A stretch of DNA of 62,000 nt from Apostichopus japonicus (taxonomy: Eukaryota > Echinodermata > Holothuroidea > Aspidochirotida > Stichopodidae). The position numbers and the translations under genes were made by a program. The stretch is taken from NCBI RefSeq assembly GCF_037975245.1, contig NC_092572.1, positions 24,399,989 to 24,461,988 of the forward strand. The letters run 5' to 3'. Of this stretch, positions 37,873-48,466 are shown in pieces (position 1 is the stretch's first letter; every line of letters begins with the position of its first letter). The notes beneath the pieces were generated by a model. The model was not told the DNA's origin. It worked only from the letters and a program-made list of their open reading frames with translations, and did not search any database.

Positions 37873-38151
37873 CAAGCGCGTAGCGAGGAATTTGCCAAGG
37901 GAGGGGTGAACCTGTAGGCAAACTATTAGAGCCATAGATTCGGCACTGGAAACTATCTAAGCATAGCGTACAAGAAAATTTGGGCCGAAAAATGCCTCCC
38001 ATATCGCTGGAAATGGCACTTACCAGGCCTTGTTAGTTGCATCTAAGCATTTCTATTTTGAAATTAATAGTGATATCATAAAAACATACACACAAAATTT
38101 GCTCAAGGGGGGCTGGTTGCCCTATTTACCCCCCCCTTTGCTACGCGCCTG
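37873..38151. mobile_element. hAT-like MITE, 279 bp, inserted in the same SINE
   Basis: Ends 'caagcgcgtagc' and 'gctacgcgcctg' are inverted with one mismatch, flanked by the perfect 8-bp duplication 'attgacta' (37865-37872 and 38152-38159). It lies 88 bp from the previous MITE, inside the A-box region of the SINE head. Confidence 0.88.
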
Positions 38152-38302
38152 ATTGACTACAATGCCCTCCCTAATCACCCTGCATACAGTACCAAGTTAC
38201 CAACCACATTTTGAAGGTTCCAACCAAGTATTTCCCTACCCCTATCTACCATTCCATTCGAGCAACCATCTCAATCAAAAAAATTTTCAATTAGACAGTT
38301 GA

Positions 38303-38308
38303 CTTTAT
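38303..38308 (-). terminator. Possible AATAAA poly(A) signal overlapping the METTL27-like stop codon
   Basis: The minus strand reads GGA AAA TAA AG, so the hexamer AATAAA spans the last coding bases and the stop. If used, cleavage 10-30 bases later would give an extremely short 3' UTR. Whether this or a later signal is used cannot be told from sequence. Confidence 0.35.
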
Positions 38309-38501
38309 TTTCCATCAGTACAATTCTGTATTGTGAAGACAAAAGCTGGTTCTTTGTTAATGTGGAAAGTAGGTTTCTCTGAGACCACACGGCAAACTCC
38401 AGCTTTCTCCCAATCTCTCGTCAGCTTCGTGAATTGCTCTCGTGTGAGTCTTGGACTCTTTTGCATACTCAGCAAGGATACGCTAAATATCAGGTAGCCA
38501 C
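38305..38501 (-). CDS. METTL27: METTL27-like exon 5 (last), residues 159-223
   Basis: Enters at TTCTTACAG|GTGGC and encodes GGYLIFSVSLLS to the end NCTDGK and a TAA stop at 38305-38307. The C-terminal half is more diverged than the cofactor-binding part and shorter than in vertebrates. Confidence 0.85.
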
Positions 38502-41500
38502 CTGTAAGAAAGTTAAACAGAATCAAAGATGTTCAAAATATCTCACTGTTTACATATAAAAGAAAAGGAATCAAAGTCAAATGTAGCAAAGTTATTCCTT
38601 TTCTGGGATGACATTCTGCTTGTAGAGATAAAATGAAGTTTTGGAAAGACCTTATATTTGTAATTTTTCACCTTTAGGCCACTAATTTAGTTACATTTAT
38701 AATTTGGGAAAAGGGCTTTTTTTGGGGGATAATTACAAAATAAGTGCCCCCCTGTACCCAACTCCCTGACCCTATAGCCTCTTCCCCCTCTAATTTTTTC
38801 CAAAGGAAAATGCATATTACATGGGCCGCAACCATCTGCTCGGATTCATGCCGGACGTACCTTTCTTTAAGTATTTCAAGAGCAGCGGAATGGACTCATA
38901 GTAAACAGCTCCATGAGCAAACACACCAGCGCTGACCATTGCATCATAGCTACCTGTAAAATAATATGAAAATAATAAAACAAAATAACTACATCCAAGG
39001 AAGAATTTATTAATGCAAAAGCAAGATTGTGCCTAAATTCAATTGTCTGTTAAACCATAAAATAGTTTAAATAATAAATTAAATTAATACTGCTATATTA
39101 TATTGATACTGCAGAAGTCAACACGATAACTTCACATGGTGAAATGTGACTTTTGCTGGAGTAATATAAGGAACACCGCTTTCGGAGATCATGTGATACC
39201 CGGAAGATTGCATTTTTTCCAGGTATGAACCAAGTGATGGCTAACCAGATTGAACTTGAAATGAGTGAGGGCGTTGTGGTCAAGTGGTTAAGGCAGTGGA
39301 CTTGTGATCTAAGGATTTCGAGCCCTGGCCAGATCATTGCGCTGTGTCCTCGGGCAAGGTACTTTATCTCCATTGCCTCTCTTCACCCAGGTGTATAAAT
39401 GGGGACTTGCGAGGTGACTTGTAAATGTAGTTGCGTGCGCCGGTTAGTTGCATGCACCCTATGGGAAGTCCCCCAGGGGACACGTGGCTGTGGTGCACTG
39501 TGGTGCTCCAGGAAAGATTGTTTGAATTGTGCACACTTTGGTGTGTAGGTGTTACAAGTTACCAATGACCAGGGTTAAGTACAAAGCGCATAGAACTTCT
39601 GGATTATGTGCTATTTTAAATAACGGGGTAATAATAATTAATAATAATAATGAGTAGAAGAAAGTACATCAGGTGTGTGGAGACAGGTAATAGAGACATG
39701 TGCAATGAGTACAAACCTTCCGCAAGGTTTTCGATCGACTCGGACGTCCCGATCAAGCTACGGAACGTGTTCTTGTAGAGATTCTTCTTGCTCGCGATAT
39801 CCAGCATTCCTTGGGAAGCATCTAAAGCATCCATGTTCGAGTAGCCTTCCTTCTTGAGCTGCAAAGACAGAAGATATATATCAAATACAAATAAAGAAAA
39901 AAACAACAGGTTCTATGACAACAGTCTGCAGTCTATGGATAGTTTTACAATCATTCTGTTTCTGTTGATATCGAGTAGCCCTCCTTCTTGAGCTGTACAA
40001 ACAGAAATATATATCAAATACAAATAAGGAACAAACAACAGTAGGTGCTATGACAACAGTTTGCAGTCTATGGATAGTTTTACAATCATTCTGTTTCTGT
40101 TAATATCGAGTAGCCCTTCTTTTAGAGCAGCACAAACAGACGATATATATCAAATACAAATAAGGAACAAACAACAGTAGGTGCTATGACAACAGTTTGC
40201 AGTCTATGGATAGTTTTACAATCATTCTGTTTCTGTTGATATCGAGTAGCCTTCCTTCTTGAGCTGCAAAGACAGAAGATATATATCAAATACAAATAAA
40301 GAAAAAAACAACAGGTTCTATGACAACAGTCTGCAGTCTATGGATAGTTTTACAATTATTCCGTTTCTGTTGATATCGAGTAGCCCTTCTTTTAGAGCAG
40401 CACAAACAGACGATATATATATATCAAATACAAATAAGGAACAAACAACAGTAGGTGCTATGACAACAGTCTGCAGTCTCTGGATAGTTTTACAATCATT
40501 CTGTTTCTGTTAATATCGAGTAGCCCTTCTTTTAGAGCAGCACAAACAGACGATATATATCAAATACAAATAAGGAACAAACAACAGTAGGTGCTATGAC
40601 AACAGTTTGCAGTCTATGGATAGTTTTACAATCATTCTGTCTCTGTTGATATCGAGTAGCCCTCCTTCTTGAGCTGCACAAATAGAAGATATACATCAAA
40701 TACAAATAAGGAACAAATAACAAGTTCTATGACAACCGTCTGCAGCCTATGGATAGTTTTACAATCATTCTGTTTCTGTTGATATCGAGTAGCCCTCCTT
40801 CTTGAGCTGCACAAATAGAAGATATACATCAAATACAAATAAGGAACAAATAACAAGTTCTATGACAACCGTCTGCAGCCTATGGATAGTTTTACAATCA
40901 TTCTGTTTCTGTTGATATCGAGTAGCCCTCCTTCTTGAGCTGCACAAATAGAAGATATACATCAAATACAAATAAGGAACAAATAAAAGTTCTATGACAA
41001 CCGTCTGCAGCCTATGGATAGTTTTACAATCATTCTGTTTCTGTTGATATCGAGTAGCCCTTCTTTTAGAGCAGCACAAACAGACGATATATATCAAATA
41101 CAAATAAGGAACAAACAACAGTAGGTGCTATGACAACAGTCTGCAGTCTATGGATAGTTTTACAATCATTCTGTTTCTGTTAATATCGAGTAGCCCTTCT
41201 TTTAGAGCAGCACAAACAGACGATATATATCAAATACAAATAAGGAACAAACAACAGTAGGTGCTATGACAACAGTTTGCAGTCTATGGATAGTTTTACA
41301 ATCATTCTGTTTCTGTTGATATCGAGTAGCCCTCCTTCTTGAGCTGCACAAATAGAAGATATATATCAAATACAAATAAGGAACAAACAACAGTAGGTGC
41401 TATGACAACAGTTTGCAGTCTATGGATAGTTTTACAATCATTCTGTTTCTGTTGATATCGAGTAGCCTTCCTTCTTGAGCTGCACAAATAGAAGATATAT

Positions 41501-44500
41501 ATCAAATACAAATAAAGAAAAAAACAACAGGTTCTATGACAACAGTCTGCAGTCTATGGATAGTTTTACAATCATTCTGATTCTGTTGATATCGAGTAGC
41601 CCTCCTTCTTGAGCTGCACAAATAGAAGATATACATCAAATACAAATAAGGAACAAACAACAAGTTCTATGACAACAGTCTGCAGTCTATGGATAGTTTT
41701 ACAATCATTCTGTTTCTGTTGATATCGAGTAGCCCTTCTTTTAGAGCAGCACAAACAGACGATATATATCAAATACAAATAAGGAACAAACAACAGTAGG
41801 TGCTATGACAACAGTCTGCAGTCTATGGATAGTTTTACAATCATTCTGTTTCTGTTAATATCGAGTAGCCCTTCTTTTAGAGCAGCACAAACAGACGATA
41901 TATATATATCAAATACAAATAAGGAACAAACAACAGTAGGTGCTATGACAACAGTCTGCAGTCTATGGATAGTTTTACAATCATTCTGTTTCTGTTGATA
42001 TCGAGTAGCCCTTCTTTTAGAGCAGCACAAACAGACGATATACATCAAATACAAATAAGGAACAAACAACAGTAGGTGCTATGACAACAGTTTGCAGTCT
42101 ATGGATAGTTTTACAATCATTCTGTTTCTGTTGATATCGAGTAGCCCTCCTTCTTGAGCTGCACAAATAGAAGATATACATCAAATACAAATAAGGAACA
42201 AACAACAGTAGGTGCTATGACAACAGTCTGCAGTCTATGGATAGTTTTACAATCATTCTGTTTCTGTTGATATCGAGTAGCCCTCCTTCTTGAGCTGCAC
42301 AAATAGAAGATATACATCAAATACAAATAAGGAAAAAACAACAAGTTCTATGACAACAGTCTGCAGTCTATGGATAGTTTTACAATCATTCTGATTCTGT
42401 TGATATCGAGTAGCCCTCCTTCTTGAGCTGCACAAATAGAAGATATACATCAAATACAAATAAGGAACAAACAACAAGTTCTATGACAACAGTCTGCAGT
42501 CTATGGATAGTTTTACAATCATTCTGTTTCTGTTGATATCGAGTAGCCCTTCTTTTAGAGCAGCACAAACAGACGATATATATCAAATACAAATAAGGAA
42601 CAAACAACAGTAGGTGCTATGACAACAGTCTGCAGTCTATGGATAGTTTTACAATCATTCTGTTTCTGTTAATATCGAGTAGCCCTTCTTTTAGAGCAGC
42701 ACAAACAGACGATATATATATATCAAATACAAATAAGGAACAAACAACAGTAGGTGCTATGACAACAGTCTGCAGTCTATGGATAGTTTTACAATCATTC
42801 TGTTTCTGTTGATATCGAGTAGCCCTTCTTTTAGAGCAGCACAAACAGACGATATATATCAAATACAAATAAGGAACAAACAACAGTAGGTGCTATGACA
42901 ACAGTTTGCAGTCTATGGATAGTTTTACAATCATTCTGTTTCTGTTGATATCGAGTAGCCCTCCTTCTTGAGCTGCACAAATAGAAGATATACATCAAAT
43001 ACAAATAAGGAAAAAACAACAAGTTCTATGACAACAGTCTGCAGTCTATGGATAGTTTTACAATCATTCTGTTTCTGTTGATATCGTTACAGACAGCAAA
43101 CTTTGCCTTCTTTTCAGGGATGTGATTTGTCCAGTATCACATCACAAAATGCTATACAAATATGGGTTCATTGCTATACAAATGCAAACAACGTAAATAG
43201 CAAGTTTTAACACAGAAACCATTGTACTTTTATAAGTGACAGAATTCAGAGAACACAAAATTTGAACATTAAATTATTCCATGCTTTTGGATTATTATGG
43301 ACATCTAGATTGTCAAAAGATCGTAAGCCAAGAGATTTCTACTATATATGGTGTACAGTACTTTGCACTTTACTCAAGTACCAATATTGTAAAAGAAAAC
43401 TCTCTCACAAAACCTTTATGACATGTCAACCTCTTATTGAAACTTAATCGTCACTGCAAACTTTTGTCACAAATATAAAAACATTAGATATACAAGTTAC
43501 CCTGCAAAGCTCTAAATTTTCAGAATATGATTTAGAAAGTTTTATGCTACAGTTCTGTGGACCAGCAGTCATAGACTAGACCGTTGCTAGGGAGGCTCTC
43601 TACTGGTTCTGATATCTTTCTTTGTTTCAGTGGGGTGTTATTGAGCAGGCTATCCATGGAATTGTCACAGCGAGTTTCTACAGTCTAATTTAATCTCAAC
43701 ATCAATTCCTAACCAAGAAAAAGTAACATTCAGTCTGCTTTCCAAACATTTGACAGAAAAACAGAGTTTGTATCGAGGCCCTGAACACCTCAAACTGTTT
43801 AATAGATGGCGCTATTCATCAACTGATCAATGCTGTCCGACAGATGACTTCAGACAAGTCCTGTACATTCCATTAGCAAAGTATGAAGCAAAAAATTTAA
43901 CTAAAAGAGAGTGACTACTTTGTCCTGATCACATAACCATTCTGGTCACCATGCAAACATGTGATCACCTCCAACTGTTTTACAGATGGCGCTATTCATC
44001 AACTGATCAATGCTGGGATATGCTTATATTCACAAAGAGGGGTGTTCAAAGTTTTTCACATGTTGATAATACAAATAGCTGAATTACCAAATCCCCAATA
44101 GTTCCAGTACCAGCTCCAAGATCCAGTATGGCGGCATCTTTATCTTTGACAAACTCTAACGTAGCTTCCACTGTTGTCAAGTGGAACTGGAACCCAGCAG
44201 AGTTGAAATTCTGTGGAAAGGGAGAAATGGATTATGCATAATATTGCAAACAAAGACATGGATTATGGGTAATACTGGAAAGGAAGAGATGGGTTTCAGC
44301 AGCCAGCCGTCTCTTGCTTGACCGGTTTCAAAAAATGATGCCTATTTTTCCGTACACAGCTTGCAAAATGTATATAAGTTGTGCTAAGTTTTCAGTACAA
44401 GGTACACAAATAGACAGAGTTACAGAAATGATACAACAAAGTCAATATTGTTTTTTTTTTTGCAACTTTCCCTAATTTTACCAATCAAATCTCGTATCGA

Positions 44501-46088
44501 CTAACTAAACAGCTGGCATTTTATCCTCCGATAAAAATTTGGACACCAATATACACCATATCTGCCTCAACCCCTGATTATGGGTTATACTGGTAAAGAA
44601 GAGATGGATTGTGGGTAATATTGGAAAGGAAGAGATGGATTATGGGTAATATTGCACAAAAAGAGATGGATTATGGGTAATGTAAGAAAACAATCCTGAC
44701 AACCTGCATAATTTATCCAAAAGATAAGTATCTGATAAGCAAAAGATAAGTACTGATGTTAAAATATGTATGATATATTTGCAATAGTAATGGGCAATAA
44801 TATTCTTCAAAATGATAGTGGCATAGAATAATTTAGTGCAGAAATTTTGCATAGCAGGCTCTGAATGTTTCCTTATATAAAATTCTATGCTTCACGGGTA
44901 CAAAGGACTGCTCTAATAAATCTTTGGACCTGTATAACATTTTGTCCATTTTGCAAAGCGTTTTCCCGATACGATACCGGATAAAATTATTTTCAGAGCG
45001 GTTGTGACGATCTCTCTGATTTTGCTCAGCACTTGGTTTAACTCCTTATCCTTCAGCTATGTGCTTTGGTTGAACAAATTCTGCCCTATCATAGAATCAT
45101 AAAAAAAAAAGTAAAAAAGTAAAAAATTTGAAAATGAGAATCATACGTCTAAAAGTTGCAAGTTAAGCTGCTCGAAGCAAGGAAAAATTCCCGGTAAACG
45201 TGTTAAATGATGCACAAAAACGTCTCAAATATACAAAATTTGTGTTTCACATACTGTGGCATTAGTTCTGTAGATTAAAGTTGCAATTGAAAAAGTGGTT
45301 AAATTTGCCTTAATTTCAAACATGGCTACTGTAGTGTCTGTTAGTACAGCTACTGTGCATATTATGTATAACATAATACGAGAATTATTTCGGACACGAA
45401 ATTACCGTGCACCACAGTAAAATGCATGTTATGTCCCCACTGATCAATACATAAATGCTAGCAGACTCTACACAATCCAATATTCTTGCAAGTGACCATA
45501 TATTGAGTCACATTTTCTGCCATCAAATGGAGCATATCCAACACATATACTGCACAATTCCACAATTTGCGGGTTATGTAATAAATAATTTATGAAACAG
45601 TTTATAACCTTTTTCTAGAAGTTTTAAAAACCGGTGCTCAACCCTTTCGAAGGTGAAATCAACATTGAGTTAAATTTAACCTTGTTCAAATCATGTTTCA
45701 TCACTATTATATAATACAGTTGCCTCTTTGAGCAACATTGTTTATTGCAGCTATAAATTCTCTGCCAAAATATGTCAACCGTAGTTTTGCATATTGTTTA
45801 ATACATTGCAAAACCTATGGATATTGTCTTTAGTGGGGGCATTTATAAGACAATATTAAAGTAAAATTTGCCAGTTCACAGCCAGCGAACACACTGTGTC
45901 TACAGGCTTTTGGTTTATGGTACCATGATATATATTCATTCTTCCTACCTATGCAGTACTTATATACTTACTTGATCGTATAGTGTTGCACAGTCGTCAT
46001 ACCACTGAATGACTTCATCGACAGACTCTTTGGCCATGAGGTCATGAAGCCTCACCCTCTCTTTGAGATAGTCTTCCAAATTACTCAT
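38305..46088 (-). CDS. METTL27: METTL27/WBSCR27-like SAM-dependent methyltransferase, five exons, complete
   Basis: Joined exons (46088-45972, 44210-44088, 39858-39717, 38953-38861, 38501-38305) give 223 residues and a stop; vertebrate METTL27 is about 245. All junctions are GT...AG and phases agree (0, 0, 1, 1). The N-terminal segment ends WYDDCATLYDQ, like the Y-D...Y-D-Q entry of this family. Motif I for S-adenosylmethionine is LDLGAGTG at residues 68-75. The acidic residue after strand 2 is in MDALDAS (D93), followed by QGMLDIA. The strand-4 motif is SYDAMVSAGVF (about 129-139), and GGYLIF begins strand 5 after residue 158. The family fold is a soluble class I methyltransferase; its substrate is not established, so I assign none. 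It runs head-to-head with EI24. The gene could alternatively be called by another METTL27-subfamily name, but the class is secure. Confidence 0.88.
38861..38953 (-). CDS. METTL27: METTL27-like exon 4, residues 128-158
   Basis: Enters at TTTTACAG|GTAGC and leaves at AAAG|GTACGT. It encodes SYDAMVSAGVFAHGAVYYES, the strand-4 and acidic-loop region, collinear with TFDAVLIVGALSDG in vertebrate METTL27. Confidence 0.85.
39267..39655 (+). mobile_element. Intact tRNA-derived SINE (family 1) in METTL27-like intron 3
   Basis: The head 'gttgtggtcaagtggttaag' holds an A box and 'gatttcgagccc' a B box. The body runs to 'gcgcatagaacttctggatt' and an (aat)n tail at about 39626-39652. It is the most complete copy and the reference for the other three. 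It lies antisense to the gene, its tail only ~60 bases from the exon 3 donor. Confidence 0.88.
39717..39858 (-). CDS. METTL27: METTL27-like exon 3, residues 81-127
   Basis: Enters at TCTTTGCAG|CTCAAG and leaves at GGAAG|GTTTGT. It encodes LKKEGYSNMDALDASQGMLD and a basic helix. Its acceptor and first ~19 bases are the seed of the ~135-bp array that fills most of the preceding intron. Confidence 0.88.
39859..43088 (-). repeat. ~135-bp minisatellite carrying the exon 3 acceptor, in METTL27-like intron 2
   Basis: Twenty-three copies plus a fragment of a ~135-bp unit, each ending (minus strand) in a copy of the exon 3 start, readable as CTCAAGAAGGAGGGCTACTC then GATATCAACAG. Two unit types alternate irregularly. 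Type A (about 12 copies) keeps ...TTTGTGCAG|CTCAAGAAGG, an acceptor identical in key bases to the real one. Type B (about 11 copies) reads GTGCTGCTCTAAAAGAAGG and has lost that AG. Splicing exon 2 into a type A copy would append LKKEGYSISTETE and a stop. Positions 41572-42385 and 42386 onwards are near-identical at an offset of 814 bp (six units). The array is about three quarters of the 4.2-kb intron. Confidence 0.93.
43780..44010. repeat. Short direct duplication in METTL27-like intron 2
   Basis: 'agatggcgctattcatcaac' followed by 'tgatcaatgctg' occurs at about 43804 and 43985, each preceded by 'ctc.aactgttt.a'. The unit is about 47 bp, 180 bp apart. Confidence 0.8.
44088..44210 (-). CDS. 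METTL27: METTL27-like exon 2, residues 40-80, SAM motif I
   Basis: Enters at CCACAG|AATTTC and leaves at GATTTG|GTAATT, phase 0 at both ends. It carries the amphipathic helix GFQFHLTTVEATLEFV and the glycine-rich loop LDLGAGTG that binds the cofactor. Confidence 0.88.
44224..44690. repeat. Imperfect ~32-bp repeats in METTL27-like intron 1
   Basis: 'agagatggattatgggtaat' and variants occur about seven times, in two clusters (44224-44290 and 44570-44690), beginning 14 bases upstream of exon 2 in the gene's orientation. It is the third tandem repeat close to a splice site of this gene, but the unit does not include the junction. Confidence 0.7.
45972..46088 (-). CDS. METTL27: METTL27-like exon 1 (coding), residues 1-39
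   Basis: Begins MSNLEDYLKERV and ends ATLYDQ at the donor CAA|GTAAGT. The ATG is the first in frame after a possible acceptor (CCTCCAG, AG at 46121-46120). The 31 bases before the ATG would then be 5' UTR, and one or more untranslated exons should lie to the right. Confidence 0.85.
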
Positions 46089-46121
46089 CTTTCTCTATTT
46101 ATTTGGTATTAATTATTGTCT

Positions 46122-48040
46122 GGAGGAATAGAAAGTAAAAAGGATGATTTTAAAGGGTGTAAGGACTCACGCAAAAAGAAACGTCTGATGCCGGTTATCT
46201 GACCTAGTTTGGAATGAGGTGTAACAGAAGTGTTACACACCACCATCGATCCCAGAAAATACACACACAGCTTGCTACCGTCGGTAATTAGACACTAGTG
46301 TACACAGTCAGTACATACAGCTGCAGTCAATACCCACAGCACAGTGAACAAACAATACAGCAATGGACATCTCAGGTCCAGCTAAAGATAACAAGGTATC
46401 ACGTTTCATTACTGTCTGCATTTTGTAGCAACACAAACAAAACGTCACTTGCAAGCAACGGAAAGTTAACTTTTTCAGATGGCCGCACACGGTTTGGGGA
46501 GAGTCTTCAATGCCTTTAACAGGATGTTTTGGTGCAGTGCCAACTGAGAGGAAATGACAAGGATTTTGAAGACCTGATGTATAATATGGTTGCTAGGGCG
46601 AGAAGGGACATGGCTAAGTTTGGAGATAGTCAACATGTGGAGTCCTGATGAGTGAAGATTTGGCAGACATGTTATTCAATAGTGTGCTGATGAGTTTATT
46701 ATGTGCAACCAAGGCAAACTTGTAGGCTAGCCATAATTAATGAATTGTACATACTGTAGGCCTAACAAGTAATTACATACAGCTCAGCAAAAAGGTGTGC
46801 ACTTATAAATTCATAACAATAACATCTACTTAGCTAGTTACTTCAAGACCTACACTAAGTCTTACAAGTAAGTACAGGTAACATATATACATTTACAATA
46901 ACAAACTGAACTCCTTACTTAAACCAGCATGCAAATATGCATTGTGGTTTCGAAGATGTAACATGAGCAGTTTTCTTCACGAATCTGACGTAATGAATAG
47001 TGAGGGTGTACATGTTTACAAGGGTTTCACAATTTGACCTTTGATGACCCTAAATGACCTACATCAAAACAATAGGCTTCTTGTACTCAATGTGGTACTT
47101 CTTCACACCAATATGAAATTGGTCTGACCTTCCCTTCTTGAGATATTGTGTATACAAGCCAGGCGTCACAAACAGACTCAAACAAACACACACACATGTA
47201 TACGCCATCATGAATGCAAAGGTTACGATTATCATCGAAACCATGCAAAACACCTTAGGAAACTGGTTACTTGCCTAATGAATTCTAAGTTAGTAGCCTA
47301 CTAAGGTTGTTGAAAATTGCAGATCACTCCTATGCCTAGGCCGGGCATAGCCCCTCTATAGCCTGGCTATACCTAGCATTCCTAACTTGAGAGTTCTTGA
47401 ATGTTGAGTAGCCCAGTAGAAGGATTGGCCTATTTCCTATGGGCTAAGAAGTAAGAATTGTCATGTTAGGCCTAGTGATTTAACAAACTGTATGGAAATG
47501 GACTAATTAATTGACTAGGAGTGTATGTTACATATGCAAGCAGCTTAAAGTTAAGGTAACTCAAGTAACTACTTATCAGTTGAGAGCCCCTGTAGGCTAA
47601 GAAACGGTGAGAATACTGTTACTAGGCCTAGGCCTAGTTAGTGTTACAAACTTATTCACGTCTCCTGCGCTAAGTTACAACTTACTGTGCCAACAGTAAC
47701 GTTTTCAAGGACCGAGGCAACTCAGTTTGCCATATGCAGCTTGTAATGTATGCTGTTCCATCCAGCAGTATATATTGCTTAATAATACCAAACATGTAAG
47801 ATGAATTATCTTTGATAATACTAAGGAATTGGTTAATCATTGCACACCTTACCCGGGAAAACGTGTCGCAGGACTGGACCTTTGATACATTGTGAACGAT
47901 ACCAACAAGAGAAGCCACTAAATACTAACCCCTACTAGCTTAGGCTATACAGCGGGTCGGACCATTTCGAGTGCCCTCGGAACTCGGTTTCGGGTGCAAC
48001 TGTGCTCGGCGCTCTCGGTTCCCGAATTACGTTATTTTGC
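46122..48040. other. Spacer upstream of the METTL27-like gene; possible promoter region
   Basis: No coding exon seen. A local rise in CpG-containing sequence at about 47953-48032 ('cgggtcggacc', 'ctcggcgctctcggttcccg') contrasts with the AT-rich surroundings and could mark a promoter, but no core element is decisive. Confidence 0.35.
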
Positions 48041-48366
48041 CCAGGTCTCGGAAGTTAGTTGACTCTATGTAAATAACTTGTGAGGCCTGCTAAGAGATAA
48101 AGATAGATATAATAGCGGTTTTAAACGGTACTTGTAGTTTTTAAATGATATTTGTAAATAACCAGGTCTTGGAGGTTAGTTGACTCTATGTAATAACTTG
48201 TGAGACCTGTTATTTGAAATGAAGATAGATCTAAACGTTTGAAGTGAATTTGTCAGCTTTTAAATTTGATATTTGTAGACAACCAGGTCTAGGAGGTTAG
48301 TTGACTTTATGTAATAACTTGTGAGACCTATTACTTTAGATGAAGATAGATATATGGGTTTGAAGC
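48041..48366. repeat. 121-bp tandem repeat, about 2.7 copies
   Basis: 'ccaggtct.ggaggttagttg' starts at 48041, 48162 and 48283, each followed by 'actctatgtaa.taacttgtg' and 'gatagat' at matching offsets. The last copy is partial. Confidence 0.9.
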
Positions 48367-48466
48367 TCAAATCTACCGGAACAAAATATGAATATAATGA
48401 TGGTCCAGCATCCAGCTTGGCTCTTAGGATAATTCTTGTTGTGTTTGTAAGCCAGGGGCGTATCCA

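Noticed and set aside
40259-43022. Overlapping minus-strand open frames of 60-117 codons reading FVPYLYLIY...LKKEGYSISTETE
   Set aside because: They are translations of the ~135-bp intronic array; each is the same unit repeated and none stands alone as a gene.
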